DNA of 12,430 nucleotides, taken from the NCBI GenBank assembly GCA_937892405.1, contig CALAFS010000109.1, positions 1 through 12,430 of the forward strand, read 5' to 3'. Of this stretch, positions 1 to 5,279 are shown in pieces. The DNA is from an uncultured Clostridia bacterium. GTDB lineage: Bacteria > Bacillota > Clostridia > Oscillospirales > CAG-272. The notes beneath the pieces are model-generated. The model made no database searches and was not told the DNA's origin. It worked only from the letters and a program-made list of their open reading frames with translations. How positions within the stretch are numbered: the stretch's first letter is position 1; each line of letters begins with the position of its first letter. The translations under genes and the position numbers were made by a program.

Positions 1-254
1 TCGGTCTGTTCTGCAACGGACTTGCCAACATGGATAAGGCATACGAAGAGGGTGTGATTACGAAGATCTTCACGACAAACCTTGTTTACCGCACCCCCGA
101 GCTTCTGACCCGCGACTGGTATGTCGAGGTCAATCTGTGCAAGTATGTTGCTTATATTATTGATACGATGAACCACGATGCGACGATCAGCCATCTGCTC
201 GACCAGTCGCAGAAGATTCACACTGTTCTTGATAAGTACAAGAACAAGGACTGA
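1..254 (+). CDS. prs: Ribose-phosphate pyrophosphokinase, C-terminal part (5' end outside window)
   Basis: This is the last 83 or so residues of a PRPP synthase, read in the frame that starts at base 3. The enzyme makes 5-phosphoribosyl-1-diphosphate from ribose-5-phosphate and ATP in the cytoplasm, for purine, pyrimidine, NAD, histidine and tryptophan synthesis. The visible part begins GLFCNGLANMDKAYEEG, then IFTTNLVYRTPELL and a YVEVNLCKYVAYIIDTMNHD segment. This matches my recollection of the long (about 390-residue) Prs variant of Clostridia, whose tail carries this Tyr/Asp-rich helix before the end. The catalytic PRPP loop lies upstream of the window and cannot be checked. The stop is followed after 40 nt by the Rrf2 gene with no visible terminator, so co-transcription is likely. 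Identification rests on family recognition of the tail only. Confidence 0.8.
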   Translation, partial: GLFCNGLANMDKAYEEGVITKIFTTNLVYRTPELLTRDWYVEVNLCKYVAYIIDTMNHDATISHLLDQSQKIHTVLDKYKNKD

Positions 255-294
255 ATTACATAAAGCACAAAAGAGAAAAAGGAGGCGGGCGGAA

Positions 295-711
295 ATGCGC
301 ATCACGCTGGAGTCGGATTACGCTCTGCGGATCCTGACCACTCTTGCAAAGCACGATGAAATTGTGGGGGCGGGGACTCTCTCGGAAGAGACTTCCGTCA
401 CACCGCGCTTTACCTTAAAGATTCTGCATAAGCTCGTCGGGGAAGGAATCGTCCGCTCCTATAAAGGCGTGATGGGCGGTTACCGTTTACAGATGGCGCC
501 CGAAGAGATCACGCTGAAGCGGATCATCGAGCTGATCGACGGACCGATCGCCATCGCGCGTTGCCTTGATACGGGCGAGACCTGTCGGTATAAAGAAGAC
601 AAAACCGCGTGCATCTATCACCACATTTTCGACGCGATCAGCCTCGATGTGGCGAAGAAGCTCGGTGCGATCACCATTGCCGATGTGCTGAATCAAGAAT
701 ACAAAATATGA
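295..711 (+). CDS. Rrf2-family transcriptional regulator with three cysteines
   Basis: A 138-residue protein of the Rrf2 family, which comprises small winged-helix dimeric regulators such as IscR, NsrR and CymR. The N-terminus MRITLESDYALRIL is the family's usual opening, and residues 27-66 hold the recognition helix and wing (TLSEETSVTPRFTLKILHKL, then YKGVMGGYRL). Cys90, Cys97 and Cys106 form a C-x6-C-x8-C set in the region where IscR and NsrR bind an iron-sulfur cluster. That suggests, but does not prove, redox or NO sensing. The start at 295 is chosen because AAAGGAGG (278-285) lies 9 nt upstream; the longer reading from 178 overlaps prs and has no family match. It sits 40 nt after prs and 52 nt before lgt. 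Its target genes are unknown, and no obvious operator was found next to it. Confidence 0.88.
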   Translation: MRITLESDYALRILTTLAKHDEIVGAGTLSEETSVTPRFTLKILHKLVGEGIVRSYKGVMGGYRLQMAPEEITLKRIIELIDGPIAIARCLDTGETCRYKEDKTACIYHHIFDAISLDVAKKLGAITIADVLNQEYKI

Positions 712-763
712 TATTCTACCGAAAAAATTCGGGCAGAAATTATCATTGAGAGGAGAAAACAAG

Positions 764-1633
764 ATGCTTCGGATTACAGAGCTTGCATTCCCGGGGCTTG
801 GCATCGGAAAGTTCGAGGTCAACAGTGTTGCCCTGACGCTTTTCGGTGTTGAGATCGCCTGGTATGCCATTTTCATTACCTTCGGTATGATCTGCGCTGT
901 GGCATATTGCATTTTCAGAGCCAAGCAGGTCGGCGTCGGTATGGACGATGTCATTGACATTGCGCTCTTTACCATTCCGCTCGGTATTGTGGGAGCGAGA
1001 CTTTATTATGTCATCAACGCGGTGATTGAGGGAAGCCAATCCTTCAAGACTTTCTTTGACTGGATCGACATCAGAAGCGGCGGACTCGCGATCTACGGCG
1101 GAATTGTTGCCGGTGCGATTACGGTTTATTGCGTCTGCCGTTTCAAAAAGATTGGCTTTCTCGCTTTCGCCGACTGTACGATGCCCGGTGTGATTTTGGC
1201 GCAGGGAATCGGCAGATGGGGCAACTTCATGAACGGTGAGGTGTTCGGTGAACACACCGACATTTTCTGCCGTATGGAGATCAAAAACACGCTGACCGGC
1301 GGCGCGGTATGGTCGGTACATCCGACTTTCTTCTATGAGTCGGTATGGAACATTCTCGGGTTTGCGATTGCAAACCTCTTCTACTGCAAGAGAAAATACG
1401 ACGGTCAGGTCTTTATTTTCCTGATGGCGTGGTACGGTCTCGGCAGATGTCTGATCGAGGGAATCCGCGAGGATCACATGGATCTGACGATCTTCGGTCT
1501 CTCTCTGCGGATCAACCAGGTGATCGCGGGCATCTTCTTTGTGATTTTCACGGCACTCTTCCTTGTGCTTACCTTCAGAAAGGTGCACAAGCCGCTCTAT
1601 TGCAAACTGCCCGAGAAGGCGAAAAAAGCATGA
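764..1633 (+). CDS. lgt: Phosphatidylglycerol--prolipoprotein diacylglyceryl transferase
   Basis: A 289-residue polytopic membrane enzyme that transfers diacylglycerol from phosphatidylglycerol to the lipobox cysteine of prolipoproteins, the first step of lipoprotein maturation at the cytoplasmic membrane. The Lgt signature GIGRWGNFMNGEVFG is at residues 148-162, with the conserved Arg151, Asn154 and Glu159. VHPTFFYE follows at 185-192, and the second arginine cluster GRCLIEGIR is at 227-235. Hydrophobic segments lie near 22-50, 65-88, 108-125, 194-207, 214-228 and 250-270. Where E. coli Lgt has His103, the matching segment GGLAIYGG has Tyr111; I believe this is common in clostridial forms. 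The ATG at 764 follows AGGAG (751-755); the in-frame TTG at 746 lies upstream of that site and is not favoured. Its stop overlaps the folD start by 4 nt (ATGA), indicating translational coupling. Confidence 0.95.
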   Translation: MLRITELAFPGLGIGKFEVNSVALTLFGVEIAWYAIFITFGMICAVAYCIFRAKQVGVGMDDVIDIALFTIPLGIVGARLYYVINAVIEGSQSFKTFFDWIDIRSGGLAIYGGIVAGAITVYCVCRFKKIGFLAFADCTMPGVILAQGIGRWGNFMNGEVFGEHTDIFCRMEIKNTLTGGAVWSVHPTFFYESVWNILGFAIANLFYCKRKYDGQVFIFLMAWYGLGRCLIEGIREDHMDLTIFGLSLRINQVIAGIFFVIFTALFLVLTFRKVHKPLYCKLPEKAKKA

Positions 1634-2499
1634 CGGCGAAGTTAATTGACGGCAAGGCGGTTTCCGCCGCCGTCCGTGAAAAAATCACTGCCGATGTAGC
1701 GTCGTTTATTTCAAAAAGCGGCGTGACACCTGCGCTCGCGGTTGTGGTAGTCGGTTCCGATCCCGCTTCTGCTGTCTATGTGCGGAATAAGCACAAGGCA
1801 TGCCTTGCGGTTGGGATCCGCTCGATCGAGTACGCACTTTCCGAGGAGACGACGGAAGAAGAACTCCTTTCATTGATTGAAAAACTGAATCGGGACGATA
1901 CCGTTCACGGGATTCTCGTACAGCTGCCCCTTCCGAAGCAGATCCGCGAAGACAGTGTTTTGCGTGCAATCTCGCCTCTGAAGGATGTCGACGCGTTTCA
2001 CCCGGAGAATGTCGGGCGGATCGCCGCTGGGAAGCCGCGCTTTTTGCCTTGCACACCCGCGGGCGTGATGGAGCTTCTCGCTTATTATGACATTCCGACG
2101 GACGGAAAAGAATGTGTGATCGTCGGGCGGTCAAACATTGTGGGAAAGCCGCTTTTCCATCTGATGCTCGGCGCGAATGCGACGGTAACGGTGTGCCATT
2201 CGCATACGAAAAATCTCGCAGAGATAACGCGGCGGGCGGACATTCTGATCGCGGCACTCGGTCGGGCGCGCTTTATCGGTGCGGATATGATAAAGCCCGG
2301 CGCTGTTGTCGTGGATGTCGGAATCAACCGTCTTCCCGACGGAAAACTCGCAGGAGATGTCGACTTTGACGCCGCCTCGGAAATCGCCTCTTACATTACG
2401 CCGGTACCCGGCGGTGTCGGGGTCATGACGGTGACGGAACTGCTTAAAAACACGCTGACTGCGGCGAAGATTGCGGTATTCGGAGAAGATGCTGTATAA
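1630..2499 (+). CDS. folD: Bifunctional methylenetetrahydrofolate dehydrogenase / methenyltetrahydrofolate cyclohydrolase
   Basis: A 289-residue cytosolic enzyme that interconverts 5,10-methylene-, 5,10-methenyl- and 10-formyl-tetrahydrofolate with NADP, supplying one-carbon units for purines and formyl-Met. All hallmarks are present at the positions known from E. coli FolD: Tyr50 and catalytic Lys54 (YVRNK), Gln98 in GILVQLPLP, and Asp121 in KDVDAFHP. The Rossmann dinucleotide loop GRSNIVGKP is at 166-174, and the C-terminal signature PVPGGVGVMT at 258-267. Length is normal for the family. The ATG at 1630 overlaps the lgt stop; a much longer reading from 1345 lies inside lgt and is spurious. 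No strong terminator follows. A weak hairpin overlapping the rpsU promoter (2532-2547) is the only candidate. Confidence 0.97.
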   Translation: MTAKLIDGKAVSAAVREKITADVASFISKSGVTPALAVVVVGSDPASAVYVRNKHKACLAVGIRSIEYALSEETTEEELLSLIEKLNRDDTVHGILVQLPLPKQIREDSVLRAISPLKDVDAFHPENVGRIAAGKPRFLPCTPAGVMELLAYYDIPTDGKECVIVGRSNIVGKPLFHLMLGANATVTVCHSHTKNLAEITRRADILIAALGRARFIGADMIKPGAVVVDVGINRLPDGKLAGDVDFDAASEIASYITPVPGGVGVMTVTELLKNTLTAAKIAVFGEDAV

Positions 2500-2527
2500 A
2501 TTTTCCGTTTTCTTCGTATTTTTTCAT

Positions 2528-2554
2528 AAAATCTCTTGACAAAGAGAATTTTTT
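2528..2554 (+). terminator. Weak terminator-like hairpin fused to the rpsU -35 box
   Basis: TCTCTT (2532-2537) pairs with AAGAGA (2542-2547) around a GACA loop. After one mismatch, AAA (2528-2530) pairs with TTT (2549-2551), and a run of six T (2549-2554) follows. It is the only hairpin with a T-run downstream of folD. The stem is short and has only two G-C pairs, so termination would be weak. The loop and 3' side of the left arm are the TTGACA box of the rpsU promoter, so the same bases may serve both roles. See findings. Confidence 0.4.
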
Positions 2555-2564
2555 CGGGTATAAT
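2536..2564 (+). promoter_or_regulatory. Sigma-A promoter of rpsU
   Basis: TTGACA (2536-2541), a 17-bp spacer and TATAAT (2559-2564) match the housekeeping consensus perfectly. Transcription should start near 2571, giving a leader of about 50 nt before rpsU. Confidence 0.93.
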
Positions 2565-2621
2565 AGACTGGAAATTATGAGATTTTGGTCTCTTTGCAAA
2601 GCGAAGGGAGGGATATAGAAA

Positions 2622-2798
2622 ATGGCAGAAATCAGAGTAAAAGAAAATGAAACTCTTGACAGCGCGCTTCGTCGTTTTAAGAGACAGTGCGTGAAGTCGG
2701 GTGTTCTTACCGAACTCCGTAAAAGAGAGCATTACGAAAAGCCCAGCGTAAAGCGTAAGAAGAAGTCTGAGGCGGCAAGAAAGCGCAAGTATAAGTAA
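2622..2798 (+). CDS. rpsU: 30S ribosomal protein S21
   Basis: A 58-residue basic protein beginning MAEIRVKENETLDSALRRFK and ending in a Lys/Arg-rich tail (SVKRKKKSEAARKRKYK). This is the normal length and sequence type for bS21 in Bacillota. S21 binds the platform of the small ribosomal subunit near the anti-Shine-Dalgarno end of 16S rRNA and helps initiation. The start is set by GGGAGGG (2606-2612), 9 nt upstream of the ATG. The gene forms its own unit between a perfect sigma-A promoter and a strong terminator. The usual clostridial neighbours (such as a GatB/Yqey-family gene) are absent here. The leader contains a perfect 10-bp palindrome (2592-2601) just upstream of the ribosome binding site. 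Confidence 0.96.
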   Translation: MAEIRVKENETLDSALRRFKRQCVKSGVLTELRKREHYEKPSVKRKKKSEAARKRKYK

Positions 2799-2815
2799 TT
2801 TTGCCTTTCTTTCTA

Positions 2816-2853
2816 AAAACCGGACGGTTTCAAATGAAGCCGTCCGGTTTTTT
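2816..2853 (+). terminator. Intrinsic terminator of rpsU
   Basis: CCGGACGG (2820-2827) pairs perfectly with CCGTCCGG (2840-2847). The stem extends inward through TTTC/GAAG with one G-U pair to an AAAT loop, and is flanked by four A (2816-2819) and six T (2848-2853). It is a strong, textbook rho-independent terminator 17 nt after the rpsU stop. Confidence 0.95.
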
Positions 2854-3192
2854 CTATGCGTTCCGGAATTTGCGAAAAAAAGCGTTACAAAAAATGCGCA
2901 TACTGTATTTGATTCTGAAAATAAATTCCGAAGCATACGAGAAGTGTAAGGTGTCGGTTCCGTGAGAGATCAGAACGCAGTGAGCTGACGATAACGGGCA
3001 CTGTTTTTTGCGTGGCGGGTCGTCGGGGGCGCCGACCCCTACAAGAGAAGACGAAACGCCGTGGGCTGACAATGGCGGGCGCGATCTGTACAGGATACAA
3101 TGTAAGGCGATCCGAACGGGGGTATAGTGCGCTTTCCCGATTCATGGGAGATGATCTTTTCATTGGCGTTATGCGACGGAACGGAGGTTATA
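2854..3192. other. Non-coding interval between rpsU and pdaA
   Basis: No gene with a ribosome binding site or family match is visible on either strand in these 339 bases. The first third is AT-rich. The middle (about 2944-3107) is GC-rich and repeat-like, with two related 27-bp units and a hairpin described separately. The last 80 bases lead to pdaA. No convincing sigma-A, sigma-F or sigma-G promoter was found for pdaA. Confidence 0.6.
2975..3082 (+). repeat. Imperfect 27-bp direct repeats flanking a GC-rich hairpin
   Basis: The unit at 2975-3001 (starting ACGCAGTGAGCTGAC) and the unit at 3056-3082 (starting ACGCCGTGGGCTGAC) match at 21 of 27 positions, 81 bp apart. Between them, GGGTCG (3017-3022) pairs with CGACCC (3033-3038), followed by CCTACAAGAG. 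The GGGTCG...CGACCCCTACAA pattern resembles GC-rich intergenic repeats that are dispersed in many gut Clostridia genomes. That resemblance is from memory and could not be tested here. Nothing in it codes for protein. Confidence 0.5.
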
Positions 3193-3969
3193 ATGAAAAG
3201 AATACTTGCGTTTTTATGTATGATATCTCTTTTATGCGGCGTGTTTTGTCTTTTCGGGAGCGCCGAGGGAAAGGCGATCGGATTCTATATTCCGCGGGCG
3301 GGAAACAAGCGACCGAGGCTCCCTGCCGAGGAGACAGTAATCGAGGAGCACGGCGGATATTATATTGACCGTCATGTCGACGACGAGAGCGAACGGCGCG
3401 TCCTTTATCTGACCTTTGATGCGGGATATGAAAACGGAAATGTCGAAAAGATCCTTGACACGCTCGCGGCGGAGGAAGTGCCGGCGGCGTTCTTCGTTCT
3501 CGATCATCTGATTCTTGAGAATACCGATCTTGTCTGCCGCATGCAAAAAGAAGGTCATCTTGTCTGCAACCATACGAAAAATCATAAGGATATGACAAAG
3601 TGCCAAAAAGAAGAAATGGTCAAGAACCTGACCGATCTTGAAAAATTATGCGAAGAAAAGACGGGGTGCGCGCTCGCAAAATACTTCCGCTTCCCGGAGG
3701 GGCGCTTCAGCAAAGATGCGCTGATGACGGCGGAAGAGCTTGGATATAAGACAATCTTCTGGAGTTTTGCTTATGCCGACTGGGACAACGGAAAACAGCC
3801 GGATCCCGCACGGGCGAAGAAGAAGATTCTCGAAAATACGCACAACGGCGCGGTGATACTCCTGCACCCGACCTCTGCGACAAACGCAGAGATTCTGCCT
3901 GAGCTGATCCGGGAATGGAAGGCGATGGGATATTCTTTCGGAACACTCGACGAGCTGACGACGGAGTAA
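3193..3969 (+). CDS. pdaA: Polysaccharide deacetylase, PdaA-type (muramic delta-lactam formation in spore cortex)
   Basis: A 258-residue NodB-fold deacetylase, close in length to B. subtilis PdaA (263). PdaA removes the N-acetyl group of muramic acid so that the delta-lactam of spore cortex peptidoglycan can form; the cortex lytic enzymes need it at germination. A signal peptide spans residues 1-24 (MKR, then a hydrophobic run ending FGSA). Motif 1 is YLTFDAGYENG (72-82), with Asp76 and Ala where PdaA has Asn. Motif 2 is GHLVCNHTKNH, with metal ligands His127 and His131. Motif 3 is RFPEG (166-170), followed by IFWSFAYADWD (188-198) and LLHPTS with His225. The start is set by GGAGG (3183-3187). 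The gene is followed by its own terminator. Another NodB-family deacetylase is the alternative, but the GYENG and FWS.A..DW elements favour PdaA. Confidence 0.85.
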   Translation: MKRILAFLCMISLLCGVFCLFGSAEGKAIGFYIPRAGNKRPRLPAEETVIEEHGGYYIDRHVDDESERRVLYLTFDAGYENGNVEKILDTLAAEEVPAAFFVLDHLILENTDLVCRMQKEGHLVCNHTKNHKDMTKCQKEEMVKNLTDLEKLCEEKTGCALAKYFRFPEGRFSKDALMTAEELGYKTIFWSFAYADWDNGKQPDPARAKKKILENTHNGAVILLHPTSATNAEILPELIREWKAMGYSFGTLDELTTE

Positions 3970-3972
3970 AGG

Positions 3973-4002
3973 AAAACGGAGGGCGGTGGCTCCTCCGTTT
4001 TT
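3973..4002 (+). terminator. Terminator between convergent pdaA and the DUF624 gene
   Basis: AAAACGGAGG (3973-3982) pairs with CCTCCGTTTT (3992-4001) around a 9-nt loop, ending in five T on the plus strand. It begins 4 nt after the pdaA stop. On the minus strand the same hairpin ends in four T, and it lies 25 nt past the stop of the DUF624 gene, so it may work in both directions. Confidence 0.85.
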
Positions 4003-4026
4003 GATATTCTGTTGTCGGGTCACGGA

Positions 4027-5085
4027 TCAGTTGTCGCCACTGCGGCGCTTGACTTCCTCGATACGCTCCCTCTCCGTGACATCGTCGTGCATCAGCACCT
4101 CAGCATCGGACGCCTCGGGTGCCTCCTCGGGATGCTCGGCAAGGTAGGGATCTATCATCAGCTCTTTTACCTTGAAATAAGCGGCGTAGATCTTCATATA
4201 GGCAAAGAGAGCAAAGAGCAACGCAAGCGGCGCCGCAACGCCGAAGGGCAGAAGCACGCCGCCGAAGCTGAAGATAAAGAGAACTTCGAGCCCGAGGCAA
4301 AGCAGAATGCCGAGAAGGGCAAGAAGATTTCGCTTCACGCCGACGAGAGCGAAAATCAGAGAGTTCTTGATGATCTTGAAGACAGTCAGGCGGAAAGTCA
4401 CCATTTGCAGATAGATATAGTAGCGCATGAAAAACCACACGAGAAGAATCACGACATTCGCCCAAAAAAGCATAGACGCGAAGAACTCGGAGGTGCCCGT
4501 CAGCATCGAATAAATATTGTAGCACAGGACGACGGAGATGATCCCGTCGATGATGCCGAAGGGGAGTGCCTGCTTATAATTGCGCTTGACCGCATAGAGA
4601 AAGTCACTCCAGACAAACACCGGTTCGCCGCTGACGAGGTTACGGAGAATATAAGCGGTTCCTGCATTGACAATACCGAAGGTGAAGAGCGTCAGGGCGC
4701 CGATTCCGTAGAAAATATAGGTCGCGGTCGTCGGGGCAAGGGTTTGATGCTGAAGCCCTTCCAGCGCGAATACGGTCATGGTATAGGGCGTCGTGACGCC
4801 CGAGGTACCAAAGGTGCCGAAAAGGTTCTGAAAGAGATCGGACAGAGGCAGGGATCTCGAAACCTGCGTGACACCGGCAAGCGCCGCGATGGCGAAAAAG
4901 ATCGGAAAGTTTCCAAGGACAAACAGAATGTTGACAGAAACGATCTTTCCGAAATTGTCCCACAGGGTGACGAAGAACCGCTTGAATCCCGGTTCCGAAT
5001 TTGCCGTGCTTTTACTGATTCCGCGCCCTTCTTTTGTCAGATCGAAGAGACGGAAGCGTTTTTTCTTTTTTTTGTTATCTTCCAT
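4027..5085 (-). CDS. DUF624 (YesL-like) multi-pass membrane protein
   Basis: A 352-residue membrane protein of the DUF624/YesL type. The family is common in Bacillota, often beside sugar transport genes, but its biochemical role is not established. The sequence has a basic N-terminus (residues 1-12 with eight Lys/Arg), then about six hydrophobic segments near 47-70, 122-147, 175-197, 203-222, 250-273 and 275-298. The FFVTLWDNFGKIVSVNILFVL stretch (37-57) and the segment RNLVSGEPVFVWSDFLYAVK (148-167) followed by RNYKQALPFG are typical of the family. The acidic tail (317-352) should be cytoplasmic. The ATG follows GGTGA at 5091-5095. Neighbours are cell-wall enzymes, not sugar transporters, so context gives no substrate. 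It is convergent with pdaA and divergent from the dacF-like gene. A long open frame on the opposite strand is a shadow. Confidence 0.82.
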   Translation of the reverse strand: MEDNKKKKKRFRLFDLTKEGRGISKSTANSEPGFKRFFVTLWDNFGKIVSVNILFVLGNFPIFFAIAALAGVTQVSRSLPLSDLFQNLFGTFGTSGVTTPYTMTVFALEGLQHQTLAPTTATYIFYGIGALTLFTFGIVNAGTAYILRNLVSGEPVFVWSDFLYAVKRNYKQALPFGIIDGIISVVLCYNIYSMLTGTSEFFASMLFWANVVILLVWFFMRYYIYLQMVTFRLTVFKIIKNSLIFALVGVKRNLLALLGILLCLGLEVLFIFSFGGVLLPFGVAAPLALLFALFAYMKIYAAYFKVKELMIDPYLAEHPEEAPEASDAEVLMHDDVTERERIEEVKRRSGDN

Positions 5086-5097
5086 TCAAATCACCGC

Positions 5098-5117
5098 TTT
5101 GCCGCCGGGGCGGCAAA
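5098..5117 (-). repeat. Perfect inverted repeat in the 5' leader of the DUF624 gene
   Basis: TTTGCCGCC and GGCGGCAAA are 9-bp perfect arms with two bases between them. On the minus strand this lies between the predicted start site (about 5141) and the ribosome binding site (5091-5095), ending 2 nt before the latter. It could be a translational hairpin or a repressor site. Confidence 0.65.
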
Positions 5118-5147
5118 AATCCTGATATTTATCGGGTATTTTCTTTT

Positions 5148-5176
5148 ATTTTAGCATATTTTTCCCCCGAATACAA
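5148..5176 (-). promoter_or_regulatory. Sigma-A promoter of the DUF624 gene (minus strand)
   Basis: Read on the minus strand: TTGTAT (5176-5171), a 17-bp spacer, then TAAAAT (5153-5148) preceded by TGC, an extended -10 element. The predicted start is near 5141, giving a leader of about 55 nt. Confidence 0.75.
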
Positions 5177-5213
5177 GGCATTTTGCGAAAAGTTACAAAA
5201 TGCCGTTTTTTTT
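5177..5213 (+). terminator. Terminator-like hairpin upstream of the dacF-like gene
   Basis: GGCATTTTG (5177-5185) pairs perfectly with CAAAATGCC (5196-5204) around a 10-nt loop, followed by G and eight T (5206-5213). On the plus strand this is a proper intrinsic terminator shape, yet no plus-strand gene ends before it. It may end antisense transcripts crossing the DUF624 gene, or attenuate a long dacF leader. See findings. Confidence 0.6.
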
Positions 5214-5223
5214 ATTTCTTTCC

Positions 5224-5251
5224 GCATAGCTTCGGTGGGAATCTCATAGGA
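5224..5251 (+). promoter_or_regulatory. Possible forespore (sigma-F/sigma-G type) promoter of the dacF-like gene
   Basis: GCATA (5224-5228), a 16-bp spacer and CATAGGA (5245-5251) resemble the B. subtilis sigma-G pattern (GnATR, then CATnnTA with one mismatch). Known dacF genes are transcribed in the forespore. No sigma-A promoter is evident in the same interval. The match is short and could be chance. Confidence 0.35.
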
Positions 5252-5279
5252 TGAAGCGATAAAACTTCGGAGGAATGGT

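Noticed and set aside
178..294. Longer start for the Rrf2 gene at 178
   Set aside because: The extra 39 residues overlap prs, do not resemble any Rrf2 protein, and the start lacks a ribosome binding site. ATG 295 has AAAGGAGG.
719..732. CCGAA/TTCGG hairpin between the Rrf2 gene and lgt
   Set aside because: Only 5 bp, with no T-run after it, so neither a terminator nor a supported regulatory element.
743..1588. A 281-residue open frame on the minus strand opposite lgt
   Set aside because: It is hydrophilic antisense of a membrane protein gene, with no ribosome binding site or family match.
3122..3155. GTATA and GGAGATGAT upstream of pdaA as a sigma-F promoter
   Set aside because: The spacing is 20 bp, longer than the 15-16 bp usual for sigma-F, and the -10 match is imperfect.
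4012..5154. A 380-residue open frame on the plus strand opposite the DUF624 gene
   Set aside because: Its product is an unbroken run of charged residues with no domain or ribosome binding site, while the minus strand encodes a coherent membrane protein with promoter. It is a codon-bias shadow.
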